Positions 47,545 to 58,640 of a stretch of DNA of 64,000 bases are shown here, piece after piece; position 1 is the stretch's first letter, and each line of letters begins with the position of its first letter. Origin of the DNA: Ailurus styani (Eukaryota > Chordata > Mammalia > Carnivora > Ailuridae). The stretch lies in the NCBI GenBank assembly GCA_002007465.1, contig LNAC01000351.1, forward strand, positions 685,239 to 749,238. The letters run 5' to 3'. The notes under the pieces are model-generated. The model was not told where the DNA came from, searched no databases, and worked only from the letters and a program-made list of their open reading frames with translations. The translations under genes were made by a program, and so were the position numbers.

Positions 47545-48459
47545 AAAATGTAAGTGGATTTCATGCCTTGAAGAACAATTTACATTAAGTACGTTTTATT
47601 TTTCTACTAAATTTCCAAGTTAGCAGGGAAAAAGACCCTAACATATAATTATTGAATGTTTGTGACAGCGTAGTCATGTTGGCTTTTATAAATCTAAGAT
47701 TATGCCGCATCTGCCATAGGTAAAATAATGAGAGTTCAGAGATTTCCTCTCTTACGTTCAATCCATGTACATAGAGTATGAGGTCAGATGAAAGCAGACA
47801 TAAGATCTTATGACTACACAATTATAGGGTTGAGTGCCTGGGGAAAGAGGACTCAGCATTTGTTCTAAAGATGCAAAAGAAAAACATGAGGCTCCTAAGA
47901 AGGTCACTGTAGCCAAACAGGGCAATATTTGGAATCAATCTTTAAAGTCTCTAGAGTTGCTCTGTGACAGCTTTCACGACAGACATGGAAAGACATGTAT
48001 TAAAGAGAATTTCGGGACTCAAATTCTGTACATAGACACAAATACTAATATTATATAAGTAATCAATTCTTTAATTTTAATATAAAATGTTAAAGAAATA
48101 AAGAAGGACATGACTTGAAAAATTGTGTTAGATTTGAGTAAAGATGGAGATCAGATATTATGCAATAATATCTAGTATCACATTCATAAACAGAGTAGAT
48201 TTGGTGGTTCTGGCTGCGTGTGCGTTTTGTTTTTTGTTTTCCCATTAATGTTTTACCATTCAGTATGTGTCCTGCTGGAAAGTGCTTGTTAGATGAAAGA
48301 AGTTGACCCGGAAGATTATGAAGATCATTCTGTGGGTAATATACATGTAATAACACTGCCCTGCTCAAATTTCTGTGAAAACTCTGAATAATGGAATAAT
48401 CTAGAAGAAATGCAAAGGTATATGAAAAGTAAATTTTCAAATTAAGTATTTAAAATGCC
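47545..48459. other. Unannotated DNA
   Basis: No recognisable repeat. The 116-codon minus frame at 48090-48440 is unlike any family I know and sits in AT-rich sequence. Confidence 0.45.
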
Positions 48460-48466
48460 AGCTTAT

Positions 48467-48696
48467 GGAGCACCTGGTTTGTTCTGCCAGTTGAGTGTCT
48501 AACTCTTGATTTTGGCTCAGGTTTCATAAACTGCTTTCATGACTTGATTTCTAAAACTCAGGGTTCAGAGATGCAGCCCCGCTTTGGGCTCCATTCCCAG
48601 GAAAGAGTCTGTTTGAGATTCTATCTCCCTCTCCCTCAGCCCCTCCCCCCTCTAAAATAAACAAATAAATCTTTAAAAATAAATTAAAAAATAAAT
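48467..48696 (+). mobile_element. Old CAN-SINE
   Basis: GGAGCACCTGGTTTGTTCTG, GTTGAGTGTCTAACTCTTG, TTTTGGCTCAGG, CTTTGGGCTCCATTCCCAG, CT-rich body and AAATAAACAAATAAATC tail. Diverged. A stretch ACTGCTTTCATGACTTG is inserted or altered in the middle. AGCTTA lies at both edges. Confidence 0.8.
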
Positions 48697-49004
48697 AGCT
48701 TACTAAACATAAATAAATATCAGAAAATAGGTTTCCATAGTTGGCAGGGCTAAATTATTAGCATGCACTAAAAAAAGTCAAAAATACCTAAGTTTAGAAT
48801 TATAACTTGTTTGCATAATGCCGTGTACTTCCATATAGATTTATTTTAGTGCTTATAGATTTATTTCAATCCTTATTCAATTAAATATCTTTCTGCTTTT
48901 TCATATTACACTATTAGTTCAATTAAGGCCCCTGGCAGGGTTTCTGCAACCTAGTTGACTCTAAATAATTATTCTCTAAATGAATGAGTCACAATGAGTT
49001 TCTT

Positions 49005-49230
49005 CCTCTATTCATGAGTTGATAAACTTTTTCTTATATAGGGGCCAGATAACAAATATTTTAAGCTTTGTGGGCTATAGACATTCTCTTTGTATGTCAT
49101 TCTTTGTTTATAAATTAAAATATGAAATAAAATATATATAAAAACCATTCTTAACCACAGGGTTGTGCCAAAAAAGGCCATGGACAATTTTTAGCCCAGA
49201 AGCTATCGTTTGCAAATCCCTGTTCTCTAT
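49005..49230. mobile_element. hAT-type MER element
   Basis: GATAAACTTTTTCTTATATAGGGG, GCCAGATAACAAATATTTTAAG, CTTTGTGGGCTATAGACATTC and, at the right end, GCCCAGAAGCTATCGTTTGC with CAAATCCCTG. The ends read as the two arms of a known mammalian non-autonomous element. Exact name uncertain. Confidence 0.6.
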
Positions 49231-49534
49231 ATTAAATGGATCCTAATTTGATTTCTAAAACTCCTTCTAGTTTTCTGAGTTCCCTTCAGTGGTATATCAG
49301 AGCTGGCTGTTATCGGCTCCATAGATGAACTTGGCAAACAGCATTTAAGGTGTGTGTGTGTGTGTGATGAGCCAGTTTATCAGCATACCACTGTTAAAGT
49401 TAAAAAAAAATAATAAAACCAGGGATTATACTTAGGGATATTATTAGGCATCCTGGTTAAATTTGAAGTTCAGTTAACAAAAACAAAATTTAAGTATAAG
49501 CATGTCTCAAATAATATTTGGTACATACTTATAT
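49231..49534. other. Unannotated DNA with a short (GT)n
   Basis: About eight GT units at 49350-49366. Nothing else recognised. Confidence 0.5.
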
Positions 49535-49549
49535 AGAAAATCATTTTTG

Positions 49550-49639
49550 GTCTACGGCCATACCACCCTGAACGCGCCCGATCTCGTCTGATCTCGGAAG
49601 CTAAGCAGGGTCGGGCCTGGTTAGTACTTGGATGGGAGA
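49550..49639 (+). pseudogene. RN5S: 3'-truncated, tailless 5S rRNA retropseudogene
   Basis: Bases match nucleotides 1-90 of mammalian 5S rRNA as I remember it, with no visible change (start GTCTACGGCCATACCACCC, end TAGTACTTGGATGGGAGA). About 31 nucleotides of the 3' end are missing and there is no A-tail. The perfect 15-base direct repeat AGAAAATCATTTTTG flanks it (49535-49549 and 49637-49651), overlapping the 5S end by AGA. The Pol III internal A box (about nt 50-64) is kept, but the C box (about nt 80-97) is cut, so transcription is unlikely. CpGs are intact, so the insertion is recent. Confidence 0.95.
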
Positions 49640-49944
49640 AAATCATTTTTGCTCATCTGAAATTCAAATTTAAATGGGAACCTTGTGTTTTTTATTTGCC
49701 AAATCTGGCAACTCTTATCTGCGTTAATTGGAGATCTTCTGAAGAACAGTGGCAAAAACTATGAAGTATGTTGGTCATATAGAAAAATAACCACTATGAA
49801 ATAGGAACTATTTTATCTGCTTTTTAATAATAGCTTGTATTATTTTTCCTTATTATTAAAGTAATAGCTATTCCTTTAAAAAAGACATTAAAGACAAATC
49901 CTGTCATTCTATGGCTATATCATTCCTGCTGTTCATTTAGTCTA

Positions 49945-50310
49945 TATTATCCTTACTATTATAGTAATAATTGAGGATGTATCAAGTGCCAGGTACTAGG
50001 TTATATGCTTTACAAACATTTTCTTCATTTAATATGTGCTAAACACTCCATTGTATAGATGAGGAAATNAACTATTATAGTAATAATTGAGGATGTATCA
50101 AAAGTGCCAGGTACTAGGTTATATGCTTTACAAACATTTTCTTCATTTAATATGTGCTAAACACTCCATTGTATAGATGAGGAAATTCACCAGAGAGTTA
50201 AATATGAGAGACTTAAAAACAAAATATCAATCAAAATTTTAGGGAAAAAATGTCAAAGGTCATATGATTAGCAAGTGATGGAATTGCTATTTCTTCTCAA
50301 ATTTTTTATG
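49945..50310 (-). repeat. MIR-family SINE, containing an assembly-type duplication
   Basis: AGTGCCAGGTACTAGGTTATATG, TTCTTCATTTAATATG, ATTGTATAGATGAGGAAAT and AGGTCATATGATTAGCAAG follow the minus-strand MIR order. The first 114 bases occur twice, joined at an N (see the duplication entry). Confidence 0.7.
49955..50186. repeat. Tandem duplication joined at a single N
   Basis: Copy A (49955-50068, 114 bases) and copy B (50071-50186, 116 bases) are identical except for two extra A in copy B near 50101. A single N at 50069 marks the join. This looks like overlapping contig ends that were not merged. Confidence 0.9.
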
Positions 50311-50330
50311 TTTAAATTATATTGAGACTT

Positions 50331-50423
50331 NGCAGGGAGCCTGCTTCCTCCTCTCCCTGTCTCTCTGCCTACTTGTAATCTCTCTCTCTGTGTCAAATAA
50401 ATAAATAAAATCTTTAAAAAAAA
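50331..50423 (+). mobile_element. CAN-SINE, 5' half lost at an N
   Basis: Begins at an N (50331) with GCAGGGAGCCTGCTTCC, then the CT-rich body, TACTTGTAATCTCTCTCTC, GTCAAATAAATAAATAAA and an A-tail. The 17-base duplication AAATTATATTGAGACTT lies directly before the N (50314) and after the tail (50424). The full target site is present, so the missing head half must have been lost at the N. Confidence 0.95.
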
Positions 50424-50440
50424 AAATTATATTGAGACTT

Positions 50441-50929
50441 AGTCCAATTGCTAGCTATAAAACAAAGCTTTATAAAATGGTCCTTTGTCCATATAGAGAT
50501 TATTTCCCCTCTTTGGAACAATTTTAGACTGTTCTCTTTATATCATTTTTCTTCTCTGATGATGCTTACTGATTTATATAGTTTTTAAAAAGAACAATGG
50601 TGTCTTATTTATGTGTATTCCCAACAGTATTTAGCATAGTCTTTTATATTTATGTGAGTTTAAAGGTATATTTGGTGAATAATTTATTAATGTTGAATAA
50701 TTAATGATGATAGATTAATAATTAATTATGTGATTGCCTAGTGTATTTGTTGAATGGATACAGAGAGTATGATTACTTTATATTAAAATTTCCTCATTTG
50801 AAACTAAATTTGCAGCATTATACTGAAAACTCCAAAGGGAGTGACTTTTGTGAGCTACCAAACAGGGACCTCTGCACAGAAAACTTAGAGGTATGACAAG
50901 AATAAAATAACCCTGCTCTTCTGTAGGGT
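50441..50929. other. Unannotated AT-rich DNA
   Basis: No gene or named repeat recognised. Confidence 0.45.
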
Positions 50930-52110
50930 ATGTTTTTCTGGGGAAGACAGACAGATATAATACTAACAGTGGCGGTAAATGGAATGAAGAAATACAAAGT
51001 GAAATGAGTGGATAAAAGTTACTGTAGGGGATGTGATATTTTATATAAGGAAATTTTAAAAAGGCAATGCTGATAAGGTGATATGTGAGCAGAGATTTGA
51101 AGAAAATAAAATACCATTCAGCTACTTAGGAAAATAGAATTCCAGGCAGAAAGAAAATCTAGTGCAAAAACCTTGAGCAGATGTGTGTACTTGGGGTATT
51201 CAGTGGAGAGCCATGAGACTAATGACAGTAACACAGCAAGGTGACATCAATCCACTATTCAAAACTTTCACTCTGCTGCTGCTGTTTGAAGAATATTCCA
51301 TAGCAGAGCAAGAGTGAAAACATGGAGAATAGCTAACAAGCTGTTTTTAAGTCTAGGCAAAAGATGATGGTGCCTTGGACTGTGAAGGTAACAGTGGAGG
51401 TGGGGAACAGAAGTTGGATTCTGGATATATTCAGAAAAATCGTCAACATAATTCACCAATGGTTTGGATGGGGAGTATTAGAGAAAGAGAGATGTCAAGA
51501 AAGATGCTAGGTGAATTGGTCTGATTATCTAGAAAAATGTGATTACCATTCAATGATGGGAAGACTGAGGAAGAAACAAATTTAGAGTTGGGCAAATTTG
51601 GACTTTTTAACTTTGAAGTACTGATTAGTAATCTGGGTAAATATTTCCTTATAGAATAAAGACAGTCAGAATTCCTTTGCTTTTGAGTCTCTTACAAAGT
51701 TGAGAAACCAGTTGGATAAAAGAATATGCAGTTGGAGAAGAGGTTGAGACTAGAAATATAAAGGTATTATCCGTTGATTACAAGTGAAATTTAAAGTCAT
51801 GGAACGGTATGAAATCATCTGAAGAATGAGTATAGAGAAGTATATAGAAGGAAAAAATACTAGGAAAATATAATTTTACAGTTTATGAATCCAAAGTATA
51901 ATCTAGCAAAGGAAAATGAGGGGTCACTAGTAAGGTAGGAAAAGAACGAAGAATGTGGTATTCCAGAAACTAGTTAAGAAAGAGTTTCACAGAAGGGAGG
52001 GGGCATGATCTGTGCTGTCCAATTATGCTGCTAGGATGAATAATATAAGGTTAGAGAAGTGATTACTAGACTGGAAACATGACGGTGGGTAAGGAGTTTT
52101 GCTGGGTAAT
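50930..52110 (+). repeat. Ancient ~1 kb interspersed repeat, copy 3
   Basis: ATATGTGAGCAGAGATTTGAAG, AATTCCAGGCAGAAAG, AAAGATGATGGTGCCTTGG, AGTTGGATTCTGGATATATTC, AACCAGTTGGATAAAAG and GGTATTCCAGAAACTAG, in the same order as copy 2 at 16040 where they overlap. I cannot name the family. Confidence 0.65.
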
Positions 52111-52138
52111 TGGGAATTTACATTAAAGGGGGAAATGT

Positions 52139-52314
52139 AGGGTGCCTGGATGGCTCAGTCAGTGAAGCATCTGCCTTAGGCTCAGGTCATGATCTCAGGT
52201 CCTGGTGATTGAGTCCTGCATCAGGCTCGCTGCCCAGCAGAGAGTCTGCTTCTCCCTCTGCTCTTAACCCCGCTCTTTTGTGTGTGCTCACTCTCTCTCT
52301 CTCTCTCAAAAAGG
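52139..52314 (+). mobile_element. CAN-SINE, full length
   Basis: GGGTGCCTGGATGGCTCAGTC, GTGAAGCATCTGCC, GGTCATGATCTCAGG, CATCAGGCTCGCTGCCC, CT-rich body and a short A-rich end. Confidence 0.92.
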
Positions 52315-52363
52315 TAAATAGATAATATGTTAAATAAAATATAATGAAAGGGAGAAAGGGCTA

Positions 52364-52550
52364 GGGTGCCTGGGTGGCTCAGACAGTTAAGCATCTGCCT
52401 TCAGCTCAGGTCATGATCTTGGCGTCCTGGGATTGAGCCCACATCTGGCTCCTGGTGCTCAGCACTGAATCTGCTTGAGATTCTCTCTCCCTCTTCCTCT
52501 GCCCCTCCCCCACTCATGCTATAAATAAATAAGCAAAATCTTAAAAAAAA
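52364..52550 (+). mobile_element. CAN-SINE, full length
   Basis: GGGTGCCTGGGTGGCTCAGAC, GTTAAGCATCTGCC, GGTCATGATCTTGGCG, GATTGAGCCCACATCTGG, CT-rich body, ATAAATAAATAAGCAAAATC. Inserted just after the previous SINE. Confidence 0.93.
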
Positions 52551-52612
52551 GATTCTTTCCCTCCACCCCTCACCCTGCTCTTTTGCTCTCTCTCTCCCCC
52601 CATCTAAAAAAG
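52551..52612 (+). mobile_element. CAN-SINE tail fragment
   Basis: CCCTCCACCCCTCACCCTGC, TCTTTTGCTCTCTCTCTCC and CATCTAAAAAAGG resemble the CT-rich body and tail of a SINE with no head. Possibly the remains of an older copy into which the SINE at 52364 inserted. Confidence 0.55.
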
Positions 52613-53885
52613 GTGGGGAGGAGGAAGGGTTAAGTAAGGGTTAGATAAAGAAAGATAACTTTCCCTAGTCCTCTTGGTTCAGTGGGAGGAAACTCATGGA
52701 GAGAGGAGATAGAACAGACAGATGAATCCTTTGATGCACATTCATTCTAAAGTAACTCCCAGGTGTCCAGCAGGAATGGACATCAGATTAGCAGTGACGG
52801 AGCCTGACTCATTGCTTTAGGAATTTTATGCTTCTTTAAGGAAGCACCAGCTCTTCTCCTGATATGAACAAGGGCAGGACACAACAAGAATACATTTTGG
52901 CAGAACTTGGCTGTATCCCATTCCTGCTAACTCGGCTTTAATTGCTGGGAGTAATACCAGCCCTTTCCCTTGGGTGAACAGTGGGCTAGTGTCCAAGCCT
53001 TCAGCTTGTATCCGTGATGTAAAAAGCTGGCAGCCAGTTTCCACACATAAGAATGCTCAGGCAGAGAATCATCAGATCCTCCTGTGGTATGATCAGGTGA
53101 GCCGAACTTCAGTTTTGTGCTTGTCTGGAATTGAATGTCTTATTCACTAAGCTCTCTTCAGTTTCCATGGAGTCTTGCAGAAAGCCTACCTTTTTTTCTG
53201 AGTGACCAGTCTGCAGGACATTAATCTGGGATAGTTTTAATCCTCTCTCAAGATGGGATGAAAACAAATTGGAATGGGTTCAAGAGAGAAATGTAGGGCA
53301 GGGAGTGCAGTTAAAAAGTATAGATAATACTTAAAGTAAATATAAAAATATGTGAAAAAAATGAAGTTTGGTGAAAAGATCGTGGATTTGGACAATATCC
53401 ACTATTGTTAAAATCTTAGACCTATTATGGAACATGAACAAAAAATTGAATCTCTTTGATTCTTAATTTTCTCAGATTTTCTCTAATTCTGCATTGTGCT
53501 GAATGAATTTACAAGCATGGGCTCTTTCAAAACCAAGTTAATATTAGATTTATCAACGATAATAGTATCTCTATGACCCTTATGTTTTATTTTGCCTGAA
53601 AAGTCCTATATGATGATGATAAAATAATTACTATCAAAGTAGTAAGAAGAAACAAAATTGCCCTGTGATATATCAATTTATAAGAAAAAAGTAATAATGT
53701 AGGCATATGTATAAGACAAAGACCAGAAAATACAACAATATTTTAAAGTCTAGAAAATTTGTTCCTTTAAATAATTCTTGTTGTGAAATAATAATTTTAT
53801 TCTAAAAGACAACAATTATTTGGTAACTAATTCATAAATTTAACTGTAAAAGAAGTTGCTAGGCCACACTATATAATCTTTAATT
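52613..53885. other. Unannotated DNA
   Basis: No gene or repeat recognised. The 52800-53250 part is less AT-rich, with a 72-codon minus frame of unknown type. Confidence 0.45.
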
Positions 53886-53901
53886 AAAATTATAAAACAG
53901 G

Positions 53902-54119
53902 GGCCCCTGGGTGGCTCAGTTGTTGAGTGTCTGCTTTCGGCTCCAGTCATGATCCCAGGGTTTTGGGATCCAGCCCTGCAACGGGCTCCTTGCTCCATGG
54001 GGAGCCTGCTTCTCCCTCTCCCACTCCCCCTGCTTGTGTTCCCTCTCTCTCTGTTTCTCTCTCTGTCAAATAAATAAATAAAATCTTTTTAAAAAATTGA
54101 AAAAATTAAAAAATAAAAC
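53902..54119 (+). mobile_element. CAN-SINE, full length
   Basis: GGCCCCTGGGTGGCTCAGTTG, TTGAGTGTCTGCTTTCGG, GATCCCAGGG, CT-rich body, CAAATAAATAAATAAAATC and a long A-rich tail. The perfect 16-base duplication AAAATTATAAAACAGG lies at 53886 and 54120. Confidence 0.96.
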
Positions 54120-54135
54120 AAAATTATAAAACAGG

Positions 54136-56374
54136 TGGGAAATATAGATTTGAAAGGCACAAGCATGTGTAATCCCTACTATGTGTCAGGCCCTGTTAGA
54201 CTGATTGCATCAGGAAACTACTCTGGAGCATTTTTACAATTAAATTGACTTTTATCATTGTACAACACTCTCCTTGTGATGTGAGAAAGAAACAGGACTA
54301 CTTGAATAATTGATAATGTAAAAATCAAAATTGCTTTCACCTATTTATTTTTTGTTCCATTGTTTCCTCATGGTTTCCCGCCTGCTCAATGACTCCTTGG
54401 CCTCTTAGGGTCCTTTTTTGTAGAAATTACATTGAGTCATTTATTAAATTATGTTTTTAAAATTTCAAAATATGCTCATTAGTGCTAAATTTATTCCACT
54501 CGGCAACAACCTCTTGGCAATAATATTAAAATAAAATAAATATTGAGTGTGAGCTATGGCAATTTGGAAATTCATAAAAGTGCAATTTTCTTTTCTTTTG
54601 TTTCTTGGAGGCTGTGCATTAAATTCATAAAGCAGATTGGTGCTAACTCTCATAAAAATGGGGGTAGGGACAGGAAAAGTGATGCTGGCATTACTCTAGG
54701 AAAGCAGATAACAACTAGCAAGAACTAGAAAAGCAGGTGGCAGTGCTATTAACCCAGTCTCAGCCTGGCCCTCTATGTGGCTGAGAATAGCTGTCAGTGG
54801 AGAATGTAGTTCCCTAACTTTCCATCAGTGAAGTATAAGACATCACATTGAAAATATAAGCTGTAGCACAGGACAACAGGGATTGATGTTGAATAGGAGA
54901 ATTTAGTTAGGATCTTAAAGGCACAGTATACAGACTCTAAAATCCATCCTCCTCCTAAAATACACAGGTGTTAGTACATTCACCCCTGTGCCCCTGTAAG
55001 CAATTCTATTTTCAGAACAATATTCTACCCAACTGTGTTCCTACTTAGGGATTCAAAGTAAGTCAAAAGACAGGTTTATAGAATGTATGTTTGCCTTGAG
55101 AAGAAAATCTGTATCTGAGAACAAGTGTTTTGTTTGTTAAGCTCAACAAATAAATTTTATTTATTTGATATTTCAGAAAATTTTGTGACATTTCACAAAC
55201 TTTTCTTAAATAACTATTAAGTGCAAGGAATTGTTTTAGGCACCAGCAAGATACATAGCATCCTATCTGTAATAAACTGCAGCAGAAACATTAGATGATA
55301 GAAAACAAATACTAATGATAGAAGTATGTGCTTATGCATTTTAATTTGTGATATGAACATAAATGGGCCTTTTTTAATAGATTTCTATGCTCTAGGGGCA
55401 AAGATATTGAACTATTAATATAAAAATTAAAAATAGATTGAAGCTATGTCTGATCATTCCTAATTTTAATTTTTGTTTTGTGATCTTCTATCCTGATTTT
55501 ACCCAGGGTAGGAGAAGTAGGAAAAAAAAATTCATTGACAGTTACAGGTTTAAGGCATTGTCTTGTTCAAATCATTTTAAATGAAATACTGTATATAAGA
55601 ATAGTAATCGGTCTTTAAATTTTGTTCTTTATGATTTTGAGTTATCTAAATTATCTGGAGTAAACAAATATGGACATCTTTAGAAGATAAAAATATTTGA
55701 ATATGTAAATAATAAGTAATTATAAAATTTAATATAAAGTGTATTATAAACTTTATAGATTTTAAAAATATTAAATGAAACCTGTACACATTTTTCACAT
55801 TCTTCATTTTTACTGCCATGCAGTAGTAATAAATTACTTATCAAATGTAATAGCTACTTACTATTAATTTCCAAAGATAGCTGTTTGATGTCATCTCAGT
55901 ACATAAATAAGAATATATATCTCTGTTTTCTCTGCAAAATATTATATCTTAATGTGCTTGTTTGTACCAAAGGCAAAGATAAAATTATTTAGGTAACTCA
56001 AGTCAGTTTCAGGTACATTTTTATTTTTCTCCCTAAATAAATGTAAGCTTAAAGGTCATGTCCATATTATATATTTCATCTGTTTTCACTATAGCATATA
56101 TAGGTCTAGGCAAGTAGTTATTACTTATTTATATACAGTGTATAATTAAAATGTGTATAACTATTACTGATTAATTAACTCAATAAAGATTTGTGGAGAA
56201 TAGTGAGGCTAATACTTCCCTACAGAGAGCAAGTTCCCTACTAGTTACCCAGCAAGTACTTAATAAATATTGGTTGAAGAACAGAAAGAAGAGAAAATAT
56301 GTGTACACAGTTAGAGGAGTGACAGGCACACCACAGACAATTTAGAAACATTAGCTGTTGTTATTGTCATTAAA
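54136..56374. other. Unannotated AT-rich DNA
   Basis: No gene or clear repeat. The segment near 54175-54215 (CTACTATGTGTCAGGCCC) may be a MIR or L2 trace. Confidence 0.45.
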
Positions 56375-56480
56375 GCGACTTCACTAAAGTCATACAGCTG
56401 CCAAGTGGCAAAGGTGTAACTCATATTCTCATATTATTTTCTGCCAAACTTCACTTTCCATCACACCGAAACCTGAGATG
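56375..56480 (-). repeat. Possible MIR fragment
   Basis: CTAAAGTCATACAGCTGCCAAG followed by TGGCAAAGGTGTAACTC resembles the reversed MIR core. Confidence 0.5.
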
Positions 56481-57140
56481 ATTAAGTGTTAGGAAAGTAT
56501 TTATACTGTATTAAGGATGTTTCCAATGCTTTTATTAGACCTGTTGTGGAGATGAGAAATATCAGAAGTTATCAGTATTGTAAACAAGGATAATGTATGG
56601 TTGTTTACCAAATGTACCCGCTTGTTAAATCATGGTCTTATTTTTTTCCGATGGACTTCCTGACTGGGAGAGAGTGCTCTATGAATTCAGATATCTAGGG
56701 GAAGGGACTTGAGGCCTCCTGGTATCTTTCATTCTAGTAGACTTGACAGGTTATGCTCTTTGACCAGTAGTTCTACATGATGACCAGTACACACCCATTA
56801 TGTACACAAAATAAATCCAGAGAGGACCTGATGATGTAAGCCCTATCTCTCTAGGGTTCTTCAGTTGCTCTTATCATGAAATAAGGTCTCCCATATCCAT
56901 ATACATTGAGAGATATACAGCTAATGTTCTTCCTCATCCAAAGAATTCAGTGAAGTCTAGCTAAGAATTATAAGATTTAGCTTGCCTCTTTTATGACATT
57001 TCAGCTGGGAGGAGTTAATTTTCACCATGCATAATTACTTATGCAGAAAGAATTCTAGGCTAGAAATCTGACTTTAACATTATTCATAGGAATTTCAATA
57101 CCCATCCATTCTCTGGTACTCTGGCAATGCCCACCGCTTA
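56481..57140. other. Unannotated DNA
   Basis: No gene or repeat recognised. Confidence 0.45.
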
Positions 57141-57144
57141 TTTT

Positions 57145-57300
57145 GATGCATTATATTTTGTTTCTGTACCTTCTCATCTTCCACACTTTGTTTTGAGTCC
57201 CGTGAGGGCAGGGGTCTAGTCTTTTTTTTTTCCTTTTCTTTTAATCTCAGTATCAGTAATGGTTTACCCAGTACCTAATGCTGTTTATTCAATGAAGGCA
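57145..57300 (+). repeat. Possible L2 3' end
   Basis: GAGTCCCGTGAGGGCAGGG, GTCTAGTC and CCCAGTACCTAATGC match the L2 terminal region order. Confidence 0.5.
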
Positions 57301-58470
57301 TCACACATTTTACACAAATAGCATTGCAAAAGCCACCTTATCCAATCCTACTGGAATTATTGCTCATGAGAAGTTGGATATACAGTGTTAAATGCCTATG
57401 TGGCTACAGCTAGAAGACATGTTTGATAATGCCACCAACAAAGGATCATGGATCCAATGGTTTCAGATGTTTTGGGGAAATACCTAAAATATCTCCAAGT
57501 CTTTTTCACCTTGGAAATCATTTACCCCTCATTAAATGTTGAACAGAACTTAAAACCACTTCTGATATCACAGAGCCAATAAAAATAAATAAATAAAGCA
57601 GAACATGGAGTACAGTTATGGAAAATTAAGAGAGATTGTAATTTCTGGAGTAAGAGAGAGTCATTTTTCCCCTACTCGTTTTGTCCTTTCCTTATAGAGA
57701 GGTCATATTGAAATAAAAGATGTGAATACATATCCAAACTAACTCAACTTTGAGCAATTTTCTTTGGAAAAATAGAGTCGATTTTGTTTAATTAACTTTT
57801 ATTTAGCTTCTGTCATATGCTGTGTGCTGTATAGTAAGTATAATAGACAACAGGGGAAACATAGTCTCTAATGCAATGATACTCCCACTGTATTTATTTA
57901 GGAATTAAGGTATATAAGATATGTATGTTTTAAGTCATCATTAACAATCAAGAATAAAGCAGATTACTATAGGAAAATGGAATTGGTGAAGACTATGCTG
58001 AAATTATTAATTTTTGGTTGTTGCTGATCGGAAGTCTTATAATTTATCTGTAACTGTCATAAAACACTCAGAAAGGAAAGAAACTATCTCAAAGTAGGGA
58101 TGATGGGAGATGAGACACTAGAACAGAACAGTAAATGGAGCAGAACCAACATGACCCAAAATCATATAGTCATGCTTGCCTGAACACTTCTAGCTCCGTT
58201 TAAGTGAGGAGTGATTTGAACTCAATTCTAGAAACACAATTTATATTATCTGCAAATTATTTTCAAATTAATGGCTTAATAAATATATGTAGTTCATCCT
58301 GGGAGTAGCTCAAGTCATTCTCAATTAATATAAATGCTGCTGATACATAAACCAGATAGATGTTGTTAAATATCAATGTGTCTAATAGGTTATTCTGAAA
58401 ACTCTGGTGCCTAAAGTAAGCAGATTAGGTAAACAGAACTCTCAACCAAAAGATAAAATGGTTGGTAATA
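57301..58470. other. Unannotated AT-rich DNA
   Basis: No gene or repeat recognised. Confidence 0.45.
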
Positions 58471-58471
58471 A

Positions 58472-58640
58472 TAGTTGTACATCAGAGCCACTTGAAGAAT
58501 TTTTAAAAAGAGAAGAGTAATGCCTGGGTACCAGTCCTGAACTATATCCTGATTCATTGGCCTAGGATGCTCCCTCCTCGTTTTTCAAAAAGTCATCAGT
58601 GACCCTGATGCACACATGAGCTTGAAAACCTCTGAAACAT
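58472..58640. mobile_element. hAT-Charlie-type MER element
   Basis: GTACATCAGAGCCACTTGAAG, TGCCTGGGTACCAGTCC, ATTCATTGGCCTAGG, AGTGACCCTGATGCACAC, GAGCTTGAAAACCTCTG. The order fits non-autonomous hAT-Charlie elements of the MER5/MER58 kind. Confidence 0.55.

Noticed and set aside
49550..49639. Functional 5S rRNA gene
   Set aside because: Ends at about nucleotide 90, lacks the 3' strand of the closing stem and part of the Pol III C box, and has no terminator T-run of its own.
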